NCBI GenBank assembly: GCA_035551475.1
Contig: DASZMX010000098.1
Coordinates: 1 to 35,576 of the forward strand
Direction of reading: 5' to 3'
Source of the DNA: DASZMX01 sp035551475
Lineage (GTDB): Bacteria; Verrucomicrobiota; Verrucomicrobiia; Limisphaerales; Palsa-1400
Length of the DNA stretch: 35,576 bases
The notes below the pieces were generated by a model that was given only the letters and a program-made list of their open reading frames with translations, was not told the DNA's origin and searched no databases. The translations under genes were made by a program, and so were the position numbers. Below are positions 23,461 to 30,147 of this stretch, piece after piece (the stretch's first letter is position 1; each line of letters begins with the position of its first letter).

Positions 23461-24698
23461 TGAAAATCACGGATCTCAAGGTCACCACCGTGACCGTGCC
23501 CCTGGATGCGCCGTTGCGCCACGCCAATGGCTGTCATTGGGGGAGATTCGTGCGCACGATTGTCGAAGTCGAAACCGACGAAGGCATTGTGGGGCTGGGC
23601 GAAATGGGCGGCGGCGGCGAATCAGCCGAGGCGGCGTTTCGCGCGCTCAAGCCTTATCTGCTGGGCCACGATCCGGCGCGCCTGGAGGAATTGCGCTTTC
23701 GCATCAGCAATCCGACGGCTTCGCTGTACAACAACCGCACGCAAATGGCGGCCGCCCTGGAATTCGCGTGCCTGGATATTTTGGGCCAGAAATGGAACGT
23801 CCCGGTTTACGACATCCTGGGAGGGAAATTGCAGGACCGCGTGCCCTTCGCTTCTTATTTATTTTTTCGTTATCCCGACGCCAAAACCGGACGCGGCGAG
23901 GCGCGCAACGCCGAGCAACTGGCCGCCCTGGCTGTCGCCAATAAAAAGCAATTCGGCTTCACCTCGCACAAGCTCAAGGGCGGCGTCTTCCCGCCGGATT
24001 ATGAGCTGGAATGTTATCGCGCGCTGGCGGCCGCCCTGCCCTCCGACCGCTTGCGCTTTGATCCCAATGGCGTCTGGTCCACCGAGCAGGCGATTCGTTT
24101 CGGACAGGCGATCGAAGGCTTGAACAACGATTATTTGGAGGACCCGGTTTACGGGCTCAACGGCCTGCGGCGCGTGCGGAGCATGGTGCGGATGCCGTTG
24201 GCGACAAACACGGTGGTGGTGAACTTTGAGCAATTGGCGGCGAACATCCTCCAGCCGGCGGTCGATGTTATTTTACTTGACACAACGTTTTGGGGCGGCA
24301 TCCGCCCGTGCGTCAAAGCCGCGGGCGTGTGCGAGACCTTCCAATTCGGCGTGGCGGTGCATTCCTCGGGCGAGTTGGGCGTGCAACTGGCCACGATGCT
24401 GCATCTCGGCGCCGTGCTGCCGAACCTTACCTTCGCCGCCGACGCTCATTATCACCATCTGACCGACGATATTATCGTGGGCGGAAAAATGAAATACGAA
24501 GGCGGCGCGGTGCGCGTGCCGACGGGACACGGGCTGGGCGTGCGGCTGGACCGGGAAAAAATGGCCCAATACGCCGAGCTTTATCGCGAATTGGGCGGGT
24601 ATCCCTACGATCAAGACCCGATGCGTCCCGGCTGGTGCCCCACCATCCCGAACAATCGTTGGGCCGATCCATTAGACGGTCGCACGCCCAAGATTTAG
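23460..24698 (+). CDS. Enolase-superfamily sugar acid dehydratase, glucarate dehydratase-like
   Basis: The 412-residue enzyme has an N-terminal capping domain and a TIM barrel with enolase-superfamily residues in place. K171 and K173 form the KxK of HKLKGG, with metal ligands D201 and N203 (DPNGVWS), E227 (EDP) and N250 (ATN). D274 (LLDTTFW) and H301 (VHSSGELG) form the His/Asp dyad. The KLKGG, DPNG, ATN and barrel-end order matches the glucarate dehydratase subgroup, which removes water from hexaric acids by proton abstraction alpha to a carboxylate. Exact substrate is uncertain; glucarate, galactarate or another acid sugar are all possible. The start overlaps the mtnP stop by one base (TGATG), although the pathways have no known link. 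It is complete at the usual length. Confidence 0.82.
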   Translation: MKITDLKVTTVTVPLDAPLRHANGCHWGRFVRTIVEVETDEGIVGLGEMGGGGESAEAAFRALKPYLLGHDPARLEELRFRISNPTASLYNNRTQMAAALEFACLDILGQKWNVPVYDILGGKLQDRVPFASYLFFRYPDAKTGRGEARNAEQLAALAVANKKQFGFTSHKLKGGVFPPDYELECYRALAAALPSDRLRFDPNGVWSTEQAIRFGQAIEGLNNDYLEDPVYGLNGLRRVRSMVRMPLATNTVVVNFEQLAANILQPAVDVILLDTTFWGGIRPCVKAAGVCETFQFGVAVHSSGELGVQLATMLHLGAVLPNLTFAADAHYHHLTDDIIVGGKMKYEGGAVRVPTGHGLGVRLDREKMAQYAELYRELGGYPYDQDPMRPGWCPTIPNNRWADPLDGRTPKI

Positions 24699-24770
24699 GC
24701 GTCAATATTTGCAAATGTCTTGCCAAAAGACGCGGAGCAGGGTTCGATCGGTTCAGACACCATTGCTCAC

Positions 24771-24902
24771 ATGAATGAGACCATTGAGCCTGAAGCCAAG
24801 CCCGCGAGCTGGCTGGACCTTCTGCTGGCGGCCATTGCCGTTCGCATCCCTTCCGGTTACGAGGATGAGGACGGATTCCATTTCGGCGCCGAGCCGCGTT
24901 AG
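24771..24902 (+). CDS. Small acidic ORF of unknown function
   Basis: A 43-residue ORF starts at an ATG (MNETIEPEAKPASWLDLLLA) and ends GYEDEDGFHFGAEPR. The amphipathic helix WLDLLLAAIAVRI followed by PSGYEDEDGFHFG looks like a designed short motif rather than random sequence, and it sits on the same strand as the kinase-like gene 55 bp downstream. No Shine-Dalgarno is seen. The frame can be extended to a TTG at 24720, but the added residues are less convincing. Function is unknown; conservation in relatives would decide whether it is real. Confidence 0.45.
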   Translation: MNETIEPEAKPASWLDLLLAAIAVRIPSGYEDEDGFHFGAEPR

Positions 24903-24916
24903 CCGGGACGAATTCG

Positions 24917-24945
24917 TTGGTCAAACTGACTAAAGCCCTTAAAAT
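24917..24945 (+). promoter_or_regulatory. Candidate promoter of the histidine-kinase-like gene
   Basis: TTGGTC (24917-24922), a 17-bp spacer and TAAAAT (24940-24945, 5 of 6) lie just before the gene, with the -10 box ending 12 nt from the ATG. The transcript would carry a leader of about 6 nt at most. The -10 is flanked by CCCT and AGGG, forming a small inverted repeat. Confidence 0.45.
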
Positions 24946-24957
24946 AGGGTTTGAGTC

Positions 24958-26538
24958 ATGAGACCGGAGACAGACTTTGTCCTGGAGAAGGCTGCCTGGC
25001 CCGCGCTGTTGCTGGAGGAAAGTGGGTTGATTTGCCGCGCAAACCAGGCGGCGCGCGACTTTCTTTCTCTGGGCGGCCGTGACTCTCGCAACCTGGCCGC
25101 GTTTCTCCGCAATGGTGAAGCCGCCGATCTTCCGGGTTTTCTCGCGCGTCAAGCCGAAGCCGGCAGCGGACGCATCAAACTTCGCCTGGGCGAAAATCAC
25201 GACGAGGAATTCGTCTCGCACGTCACGCGCGTGCAGCGCGACCATTCCAACTACTTCGTCGTTCAGCTTTTTAAGGAAGGCGCCGCCGCCGTCTCCGTTC
25301 CCGTGGCTCCTGCGCCCAAACCAATCGCCCCTCCCCCTCCTCCGGCTCCAACTCCGGTGGCGCCGCCACCGCCTGCTCTGGCGGTTCCCGCCGCGCCTCC
25401 GTCAAATGCGGCCGATAGCAGCACCGCGCACAAGCAGAAGCTGGATTGCGCCCTGCAATTGGCGCGCTCCGTGGCCTTGGATTTCAATAATGCCCTGACG
25501 AGCATTCTCGGTCATGCTTCCTTGCTCCTGAGCAAAACCGAGCCCAATCATCCGTGGCGAAATTCACTCGGTGAAATTGAAAAGTCGGCCGCCAAAGCCG
25601 CCGAAATCGCGAATGATCTGGCGGCCTTCAGCCGGCAGGAAAAAGACACCCGCACCCAGATGTCGGGCAACGTCAATAGCCTCCTGGAGCGCACCATTGA
25701 GCTGTTCCAGAATTCGCGGCCCACGGCCATCACCATTACCCGCCAGTTGGAGCGCAAACTTTTTACCGCGAATTTTGACGAGGCGAAAATGCAGCAGGCG
25801 GTGGTGAAGATTTTCGAAAACGCCGTCGAATCCATTCCCGAGCGCGGCTCCATCACGGTGCAGACGCGCAATATAGAATTGACGGAGCCCATGCAGGATC
25901 GCACCGCCAAGCTCAATGCCGGCAATTATGTCTGCCTGGAAATCAGCGACGACGGCGCGGGCATCGCGGAAGAAGTGATGCCGCGCATTTTCGAGCCGTT
26001 TTTCACCACCAAAGGGGCGCGGCACCGGGGACTGGGGCTCGCGTGGGTCTATGGCATTGTCACCAACCACGGCGGCGGCGTGGCCATTTCCAGCAAAGCG
26101 GGGGCGGGCACGGCGGTGCGCGTGTATTTGCCGGCCAATCGAAAGCTGATTCGCGAGAGCATGGCTGAATATGGCGACCTCAACGGCACGGAAACCGTCC
26201 TGATGGTGGACGACGAAGATTTGTTATTGACAATGGGGCAGATGGTGCTCTCCTCGTTCGGCTACACGGTCATCACCGCCAACAGCGGGCAGAAAGCGCT
26301 GGAGCTGTTTGCCAAGTCGAAAAATAAAATCGACCTGGTGATCACCGATCTCGTCATGCCCATCATGAGCGGGCGCGAATTGACCGAGCAAATTCTCAAG
26401 CTCGCTCCGGAAACACGGGTCTTGTGGTGCAGCGGTTATGTCCGCTCCGCCAGCAACCCGGAAGAGGAGCGTTACCTCCAAAAACCGTTCACTTCCCAGG
26501 ATCTTTTGCGCAAAGTCAAACAAGCGCTGCATGAGTAA
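24958..26538 (+). CDS. Hybrid histidine-kinase-like protein lacking the phospho-acceptor His, with C-terminal receiver
   Basis: The 526-residue cytoplasmic protein has an N-terminal PAS-like segment (about 10-105), a Pro/Ala linker (115-150), a dimerisation helix region (155-230), a HATPase domain (about 265-392) and a receiver domain (413-526). In the H-box, where related hybrid kinases read A-H-D-F-N-N, this protein reads ALDFNNALTSILGHASLLL: residue 174 is Leu (codon TTG, 25477-25479). The ATPase boxes look intact: N288 in FENAVES, DDGAGI, EPFFTTKG and GLGLAWVYG. The receiver is also intact, with D418-D419, the phospho-acceptor D464 and K509. It may be a pseudokinase scaffold, or use another residue. 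A LysR gene follows; no response regulator gene is adjacent. Confidence 0.88.
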   Translation: MRPETDFVLEKAAWPALLLEESGLICRANQAARDFLSLGGRDSRNLAAFLRNGEAADLPGFLARQAEAGSGRIKLRLGENHDEEFVSHVTRVQRDHSNYFVVQLFKEGAAAVSVPVAPAPKPIAPPPPPAPTPVAPPPPALAVPAAPPSNAADSSTAHKQKLDCALQLARSVALDFNNALTSILGHASLLLSKTEPNHPWRNSLGEIEKSAAKAAEIANDLAAFSRQEKDTRTQMSGNVNSLLERTIELFQNSRPTAITITRQLERKLFTANFDEAKMQQAVVKIFENAVESIPERGSITVQTRNIELTEPMQDRTAKLNAGNYVCLEISDDGAGIAEEVMPRIFEPFFTTKGARHRGLGLAWVYGIVTNHGGGVAISSKAGAGTAVRVYLPANRKLIRESMAEYGDLNGTETVLMVDDEDLLLTMGQMVLSSFGYTVITANSGQKALELFAKSKNKIDLVITDLVMPIMSGRELTEQILKLAPETRVLWCSGYVRSASNPEEERYLQKPFTSQDLLRKVKQALHE

Positions 26539-26568
26539 AACTTTTTAAGGAAAATTGGACTGCATAAG

Positions 26569-26597
26569 TTGACATAATCCTCCAATGGGGCTTCAAT
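26569..26597 (+). promoter_or_regulatory. Candidate promoter of the LysR-type gene
   Basis: TTGACA (26569-26574, perfect), a 17-bp spacer and TTCAAT (26592-26597) end 6 nt before the ATG at 26604. Transcription would begin at the start codon, so the message would be leaderless. An AGGG directly before the ATG is too close to act as a normal ribosome binding site. Confidence 0.45.
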
Positions 26598-26603
26598 GCA
26601 GGG

Positions 26604-27479
26604 ATGCAGATTGAAAGTTTAAAAGTGTTTTGTGACCTCGCCGAGACCGAAAGCTTCACCAAGGCCGCCCAAATCAACGAAGTTACGCAGTCCGCCGTCA
26701 GCCAGCAAATCAGCTCCCTGGAGCGCACGTTCAAGTCCCTGCTCATCGAGCGCAGCAAGAAAAAATTTCGCCTGACCCGCGAGGGCCAGGTGCTGTACGA
26801 GTACAGCAAACAGATTATTTCCACTTACGACTCCCTGCAAAACCGCTTGCAGGAAATCAAGGACATCATTTCCGGCACCATTCGCGTCGCCACGATTTAC
26901 AGCATCGGCCTGCACGACCTGCCGCCTTATCTGAAAAAATTTCTCAAAATGTTCCCGACGGTCAATGTGCATGTCGAGTATCGGCGCGCCAACCAAGTCT
27001 ATGAGGACGTCCTAAGCAACGTCGTCGATCTCGGGTTGGTGGCGTTCCCGACGCGCGACGCCAAAGTCGAGACGGTGCCGCTGCGGAAGGACAACATGGT
27101 GCTCATTTGCCACCCGCAGCATCCCTTCGCGAAATCCAAATCAATCAAACTCTCGCAGTTGGTCGGCCAAAAATTCATCAGCTTCGAACCTGACATTCCC
27201 ACGCGCAAAGCGATCGACAAAGTCCTGCGCGATCACGATATCGAAATCCAGACGGTGATGGAATTCGACAACATCGAAACGGTGAAACGCGCGGTGGAAA
27301 TTGAAGCGGGCATTTCCATCGTGCCATCCGGCACAATCACGCAGGAAGTGAACAAGCAAACGCTGGCGGAGGTGCGGATTGAAGGCGTCGATCTGGTGCG
27401 CCCGCTGGCCGCGATTTACAAGAAGAACAAAGTCCTCTCGCCGGCGATGAAACAATTCCTGGCCATCCTTAAAGGCTAA
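26604..27479 (+). CDS. LysR family transcriptional regulator
   Basis: The 291-residue protein has the N-terminal winged helix-turn-helix of LysR regulators (1-62: SLKVFCDLAETESFTKAAQ, TQSAVSQQISSLE) and a linker helix. A two-lobed periplasmic-binding-protein-like effector domain follows from about 92 (GTIRVATIYSIGLHDLPPYL). It acts as a DNA-binding tetramer that responds to a small molecule. LysR proteins often control a divergent neighbour, but here the upstream kinase-like gene is codirectional and the downstream gene convergent, so no target is obvious from position. The effector is unknown; YSIGLHDLPPYL and CHPQHPFAKSK are typical of CysL/CbbR-like members only in a broad sense. Its 3' end overlaps the convergent peptidase gene by 11 bp. 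Confidence 0.94.
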   Translation: MQIESLKVFCDLAETESFTKAAQINEVTQSAVSQQISSLERTFKSLLIERSKKKFRLTREGQVLYEYSKQIISTYDSLQNRLQEIKDIISGTIRVATIYSIGLHDLPPYLKKFLKMFPTVNVHVEYRRANQVYEDVLSNVVDLGLVAFPTRDAKVETVPLRKDNMVLICHPQHPFAKSKSIKLSQLVGQKFISFEPDIPTRKAIDKVLRDHDIEIQTVMEFDNIETVKRAVEIEAGISIVPSGTITQEVNKQTLAEVRIEGVDLVRPLAAIYKKNKVLSPAMKQFLAILKG

Positions 27480-28266
27480 AAGCCGCGAGGGCGGCGCGCA
27501 CGCCGGCCACGAGCGCCTGCACGCGAATTTCCAAAGCGAAATCCGACGGCGCTTCGAGCGTGTAGCTGAGGCGCGTTTTGTGCGTAATCAGATACAACGC
27601 CTCGGCCCATTGCGGGCGCTCCTCGGGCTTGACGTTCGGACGAATGATGCCGCCGCTGGCTTCCCAATTCTCGATCAGGGAGGCGCGGTCGATCGGACAA
27701 ACCTTTTCGACTGCGTCAATTATTTTCTCCGCCAGCGAGGGGCGGCCCTCCGGATTGAGCTCGTACACATAAAATCCGGCCGATTCCCAATCCTCGTGCA
27801 GGCAGATGGCCAAGTCGAACTTGGGCTGGCGCTCCAGCCATTGGGTATGGGCGCGAATTTCCGCCGAAGTCAAATGACGATAATCGCGGTTTAAATCCAC
27901 GCCCAGCGCGTTCTCGCGGCGGTTCAAGGGAAAGCCGGTGGCATTCAGGCACGGGCAAGCCCACAAGGCTGCATCGTGCGGCCACGGGTCTTCCTCCAAT
28001 AATTGCAGCAAAGCCAGCGGCCCGGCGGGTTCATCACCGTGAATGCCGGTGGAAATATAAATGCGTTTGGCTGGCTGTGGGTTTTCCCTGCGGTAGGCAA
28101 TGAATTCGAGTTGCTGGCCGCCGGGCGCGATCTCAAACTGCGCTGCGTCCCGTGTCCAATGTTGAGCCCGCGCCGCCGCGTCCATGCGCTGCACCACACT
28201 GCGGATGTCGATCGGTTCCCCGTGGTAACCGCCCGCGTTTTTTCCCAACCGCGCCGCCACGCTCAA
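27469..28266 (-). CDS. M14-type zinc carboxypeptidase / MpaA-like peptidase
   Basis: The roughly 265-residue protein carries an M14 metallopeptidase core: STGIHGDEPAG with H76 and E79 as zinc ligands, LNRDYRH at 125-131, a third zinc ligand H157 in CLHEDWE, and the catalytic Glu E238 in TLEAP. It lacks a signal peptide, so a cytoplasmic role such as murein peptide or amide trimming, as for MpaA, is possible but unproven. I set the start at TTG (28266-28264) because the sequence TAGGAG, formed by the bioB stop codon and the following bases, lies 5 nt upstream; a GTG two codons later is the alternative. The frame runs on through bioB, but that stretch is antisense-like noise in another frame. 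It is the last gene of the rluA-bioB-peptidase set. Confidence 0.85.
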   Translation of the reverse strand: MSVAARLGKNAGGYHGEPIDIRSVVQRMDAAARAQHWTRDAAQFEIAPGGQQLEFIAYRRENPQPAKRIYISTGIHGDEPAGPLALLQLLEEDPWPHDAALWACPCLNATGFPLNRRENALGVDLNRDYRHLTSAEIRAHTQWLERQPKFDLAICLHEDWESAGFYVYELNPEGRPSLAEKIIDAVEKVCPIDRASLIENWEASGGIIRPNVKPEERPQWAEALYLITHKTRLSYTLEAPSDFALEIRVQALVAGVRAALAAFSL

Positions 28267-28274
28267 GTTTGCTC

Positions 28275-29312
28275 CTAGGATTGACTGGCGAAGTGGTCGT
28301 CCCAATCCGCGCTTAAGCCGAGATCCTTGAGCATTTGCAGGTCTTTCTCGACGGGCTGGTTCAACGTGGTCAAATAATTTCCCACCATGAGCGCGCTGGC
28401 GCCGGCGAGGAAAATCATGCTCTGCAAATCGCGCAAATTCATCGTGCGCCCACCCGCCACCATGATCTCCTGCCGCGGCAGAATGAACCGGAAACAGGCG
28501 ATGGTCTTTAACGCCTCCATGGGCTCGATGGGCGGGACGTTCTCGAACGGCGTGCCCTTGATGGGATTCAGAATGTTGATCGGCACCACGCTGGCGCCGA
28601 CTTCGCGCAAGGAGAACGCCAGGTCGCAGCGGTCTTCGCGCGTTTCGCCCATGCCGATGATGCCGCCCGAACAGATGCGAATGCCGGCGTTGCGCAAATA
28701 ACCAATGGTTTCCAGACGCTCCTCGTACGAGTGGGTCGAGCATTGGCTGGGGAAAAAGCGCCGGGAAGTCTCGAGGTTGTGCCCGTAACATTCCAGGCCC
28801 GCGTCCTTCAGGCGATTGGCGACGTTCTGGCTTTTGATAATGCCCAGCGAGGCGTCGGGCCGCGTTTTTCCGGTGGCGGCGAGGTCGCGAATGCGATCGC
28901 AAACTTCGTCCAGCATCGGCCCTTCTTTCAAGCCGCGCCACGCGGCGACCAGGCCGACAGCCGTGACGCCATGACGATTGGCTTCCTCGGCGGCTTCCAC
29001 GACCGGTTCCGGGTCCACAAAGCCGTATTTGGGGGAGCCGGTTTGATGAAAGGACGATTGCGCGCAGAAACTGCAATTCTCCGAGCATGAACCGGCTTTG
29101 GCGTTCACGATGGAGCAAAGATGGATTTTGTTGCCCTTGAAATGTTCGCGAATGCGATTGGCCCCCGCCATGAGGTCGAGAATATTGGCGCTGCCCTCCA
29201 AGGCGAAGAGCGCCAGGGCTTCGTCCCGCGAAATTTCGCCGCCCGCCAGGATGCGGTCGGTCCACTCTGAAATGGCAGCCGGGCGACCGGCGTCAACCAA
29301 AGTCTCGTTCAT
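28275..29312 (-). CDS. bioB: Biotin synthase
   Basis: BioB is the radical-SAM enzyme that inserts sulfur into dethiobiotin. The 345-residue protein has the cluster motif C-S-E-N-C-S-F-C-A-Q-S (Cys x3 Cys x2 Cys) after KAGS and the conserved SSFHQTG. YGHNLETSRRFF, CSGGIIGMGET, PINILNPIKGTPFE and GGRTMNLRDLQ follow, the last carrying the Arg of the [2Fe-2S] site. The length is normal. No other bio gene is present, so biotin synthesis is completed elsewhere. A pseudouridine synthase gene lies 45 bp upstream on the same strand and the peptidase gene follows with an 8-nt gap. Confidence 0.97.
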   Translation of the reverse strand: MNETLVDAGRPAAISEWTDRILAGGEISRDEALALFALEGSANILDLMAGANRIREHFKGNKIHLCSIVNAKAGSCSENCSFCAQSSFHQTGSPKYGFVDPEPVVEAAEEANRHGVTAVGLVAAWRGLKEGPMLDEVCDRIRDLAATGKTRPDASLGIIKSQNVANRLKDAGLECYGHNLETSRRFFPSQCSTHSYEERLETIGYLRNAGIRICSGGIIGMGETREDRCDLAFSLREVGASVVPINILNPIKGTPFENVPPIEPMEALKTIACFRFILPRQEIMVAGGRTMNLRDLQSMIFLAGASALMVGNYLTTLNQPVEKDLQMLKDLGLSADWDDHFASQS

Positions 29313-29357
29313 GGTTTACACAATAAACAGGAACGCGCGATGGGCAAGTTCAATCGG

Positions 29358-30095
29358 TCAGGAAATTGGACGCAAGTCAATGCCTTTGGGGTCAAAGCCA
29401 AAGCTTTTGGCCCATCGATCCCAAGGGGCGCGAATCCGCACCTGGCGTTTTTGAAAGGGGCAACGATACGACAAGGCCACCGCGCGCAGGGCGAGTCCGC
29501 GAGTGTCCTCCACTCCGTACAAACCGTCGCCGATGATCGGATAACCCGCTTCCAAGGCATGCACGCGGATTTGGTGAGTGCGCCCGGTGAGCGGTTGGGC
29601 CAGGACGAGTGTTCGATCGCGCACCGTCTGCAAGACGCGAAAACGAGTTTCGGCCTCGTTGCCCTCCCGATTGTCCACGCGCATGCGCCCCTCCATGCGT
29701 GGGTCGGGCCCGAGGCCCATCTGGCAAACCCATTCGGCCTGAGACGGCGCGCCGCGCAGCACGGCGACGTAATTCTTCTCGACAGAACGTGACTCGAACA
29801 AATCGCTGAGCGCGGTGACGGCGCCGGCGCTTTTCGCCAGCAACAACACTCCGCTGGTCTCCGCATCGAGGCGATGCACATATCGCAGAAATTTCAGATT
29901 GCGCGAGCGCGCCCAGAATTCGCGCTCTTGCAGCGCCAATTGCAAGGTGCGCGGCAGGTTGCGGCTGGTTTGCACCCAATCGTCCGGCGCCAGCATCCAA
30001 CCAGGCGGCTTGTCCACGGCCATGGCGACGCGGTCCTCGTATAATATTCCCATTTCCGTTCCATCGGGCAGTGGAATGACATTTGGCGGCGGCAT
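29358..30095 (-). CDS. RluA-family RNA pseudouridine synthase
   Basis: The 245-residue enzyme has the RluA catalytic motif HRLDAETSG (74-82) with the nucleophile Asp77, preceded by ILYEDRVAMAVDKPPGW (a motif II-like start). Later come KNYVAVLRG, GRTHQIRVHALEAGYPIIGD and the closing LRAVALSYRCPF. It isomerises uridine to pseudouridine in rRNA or tRNA. There is no S4 domain, so it is the single-domain RluA type. The target base cannot be read from sequence. It is the first of three minus-strand genes and is divergent from the ECF sigma gene with 52 bp between starts. Confidence 0.9.
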   Translation of the reverse strand: MPPPNVIPLPDGTEMGILYEDRVAMAVDKPPGWMLAPDDWVQTSRNLPRTLQLALQEREFWARSRNLKFLRYVHRLDAETSGVLLLAKSAGAVTALSDLFESRSVEKNYVAVLRGAPSQAEWVCQMGLGPDPRMEGRMRVDNREGNEAETRFRVLQTVRDRTLVLAQPLTGRTHQIRVHALEAGYPIIGDGLYGVEDTRGLALRAVALSYRCPFQKRQVRIRAPWDRWAKSFGFDPKGIDLRPIS

Positions 30096-30147
30096 CGGGC
30101 GGAAGTTTGCTGTTACTTTTGAGCGTTGGCGAACATATATCTAAGGA

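Noticed and set aside
24707..24716. 10-bp palindrome ATTTGCAAAT after the dehydratase-like gene
   Set aside because: It is AT-rich, has no loop and no flanking signals. A short palindrome like this is expected by chance.
28267..29265. N-terminal extension of the M14 peptidase frame through bioB
   Set aside because: This stretch is bioB read in another frame and contains no motif. The peptidase core begins only downstream of the bioB stop.
30107..30141. Possible promoter of the ECF sigma gene (TTGCTG with TATATC)
   Set aside because: The spacer would be 23 bp. No better -35 was found at normal distance, although the TATAT run is suggestive.
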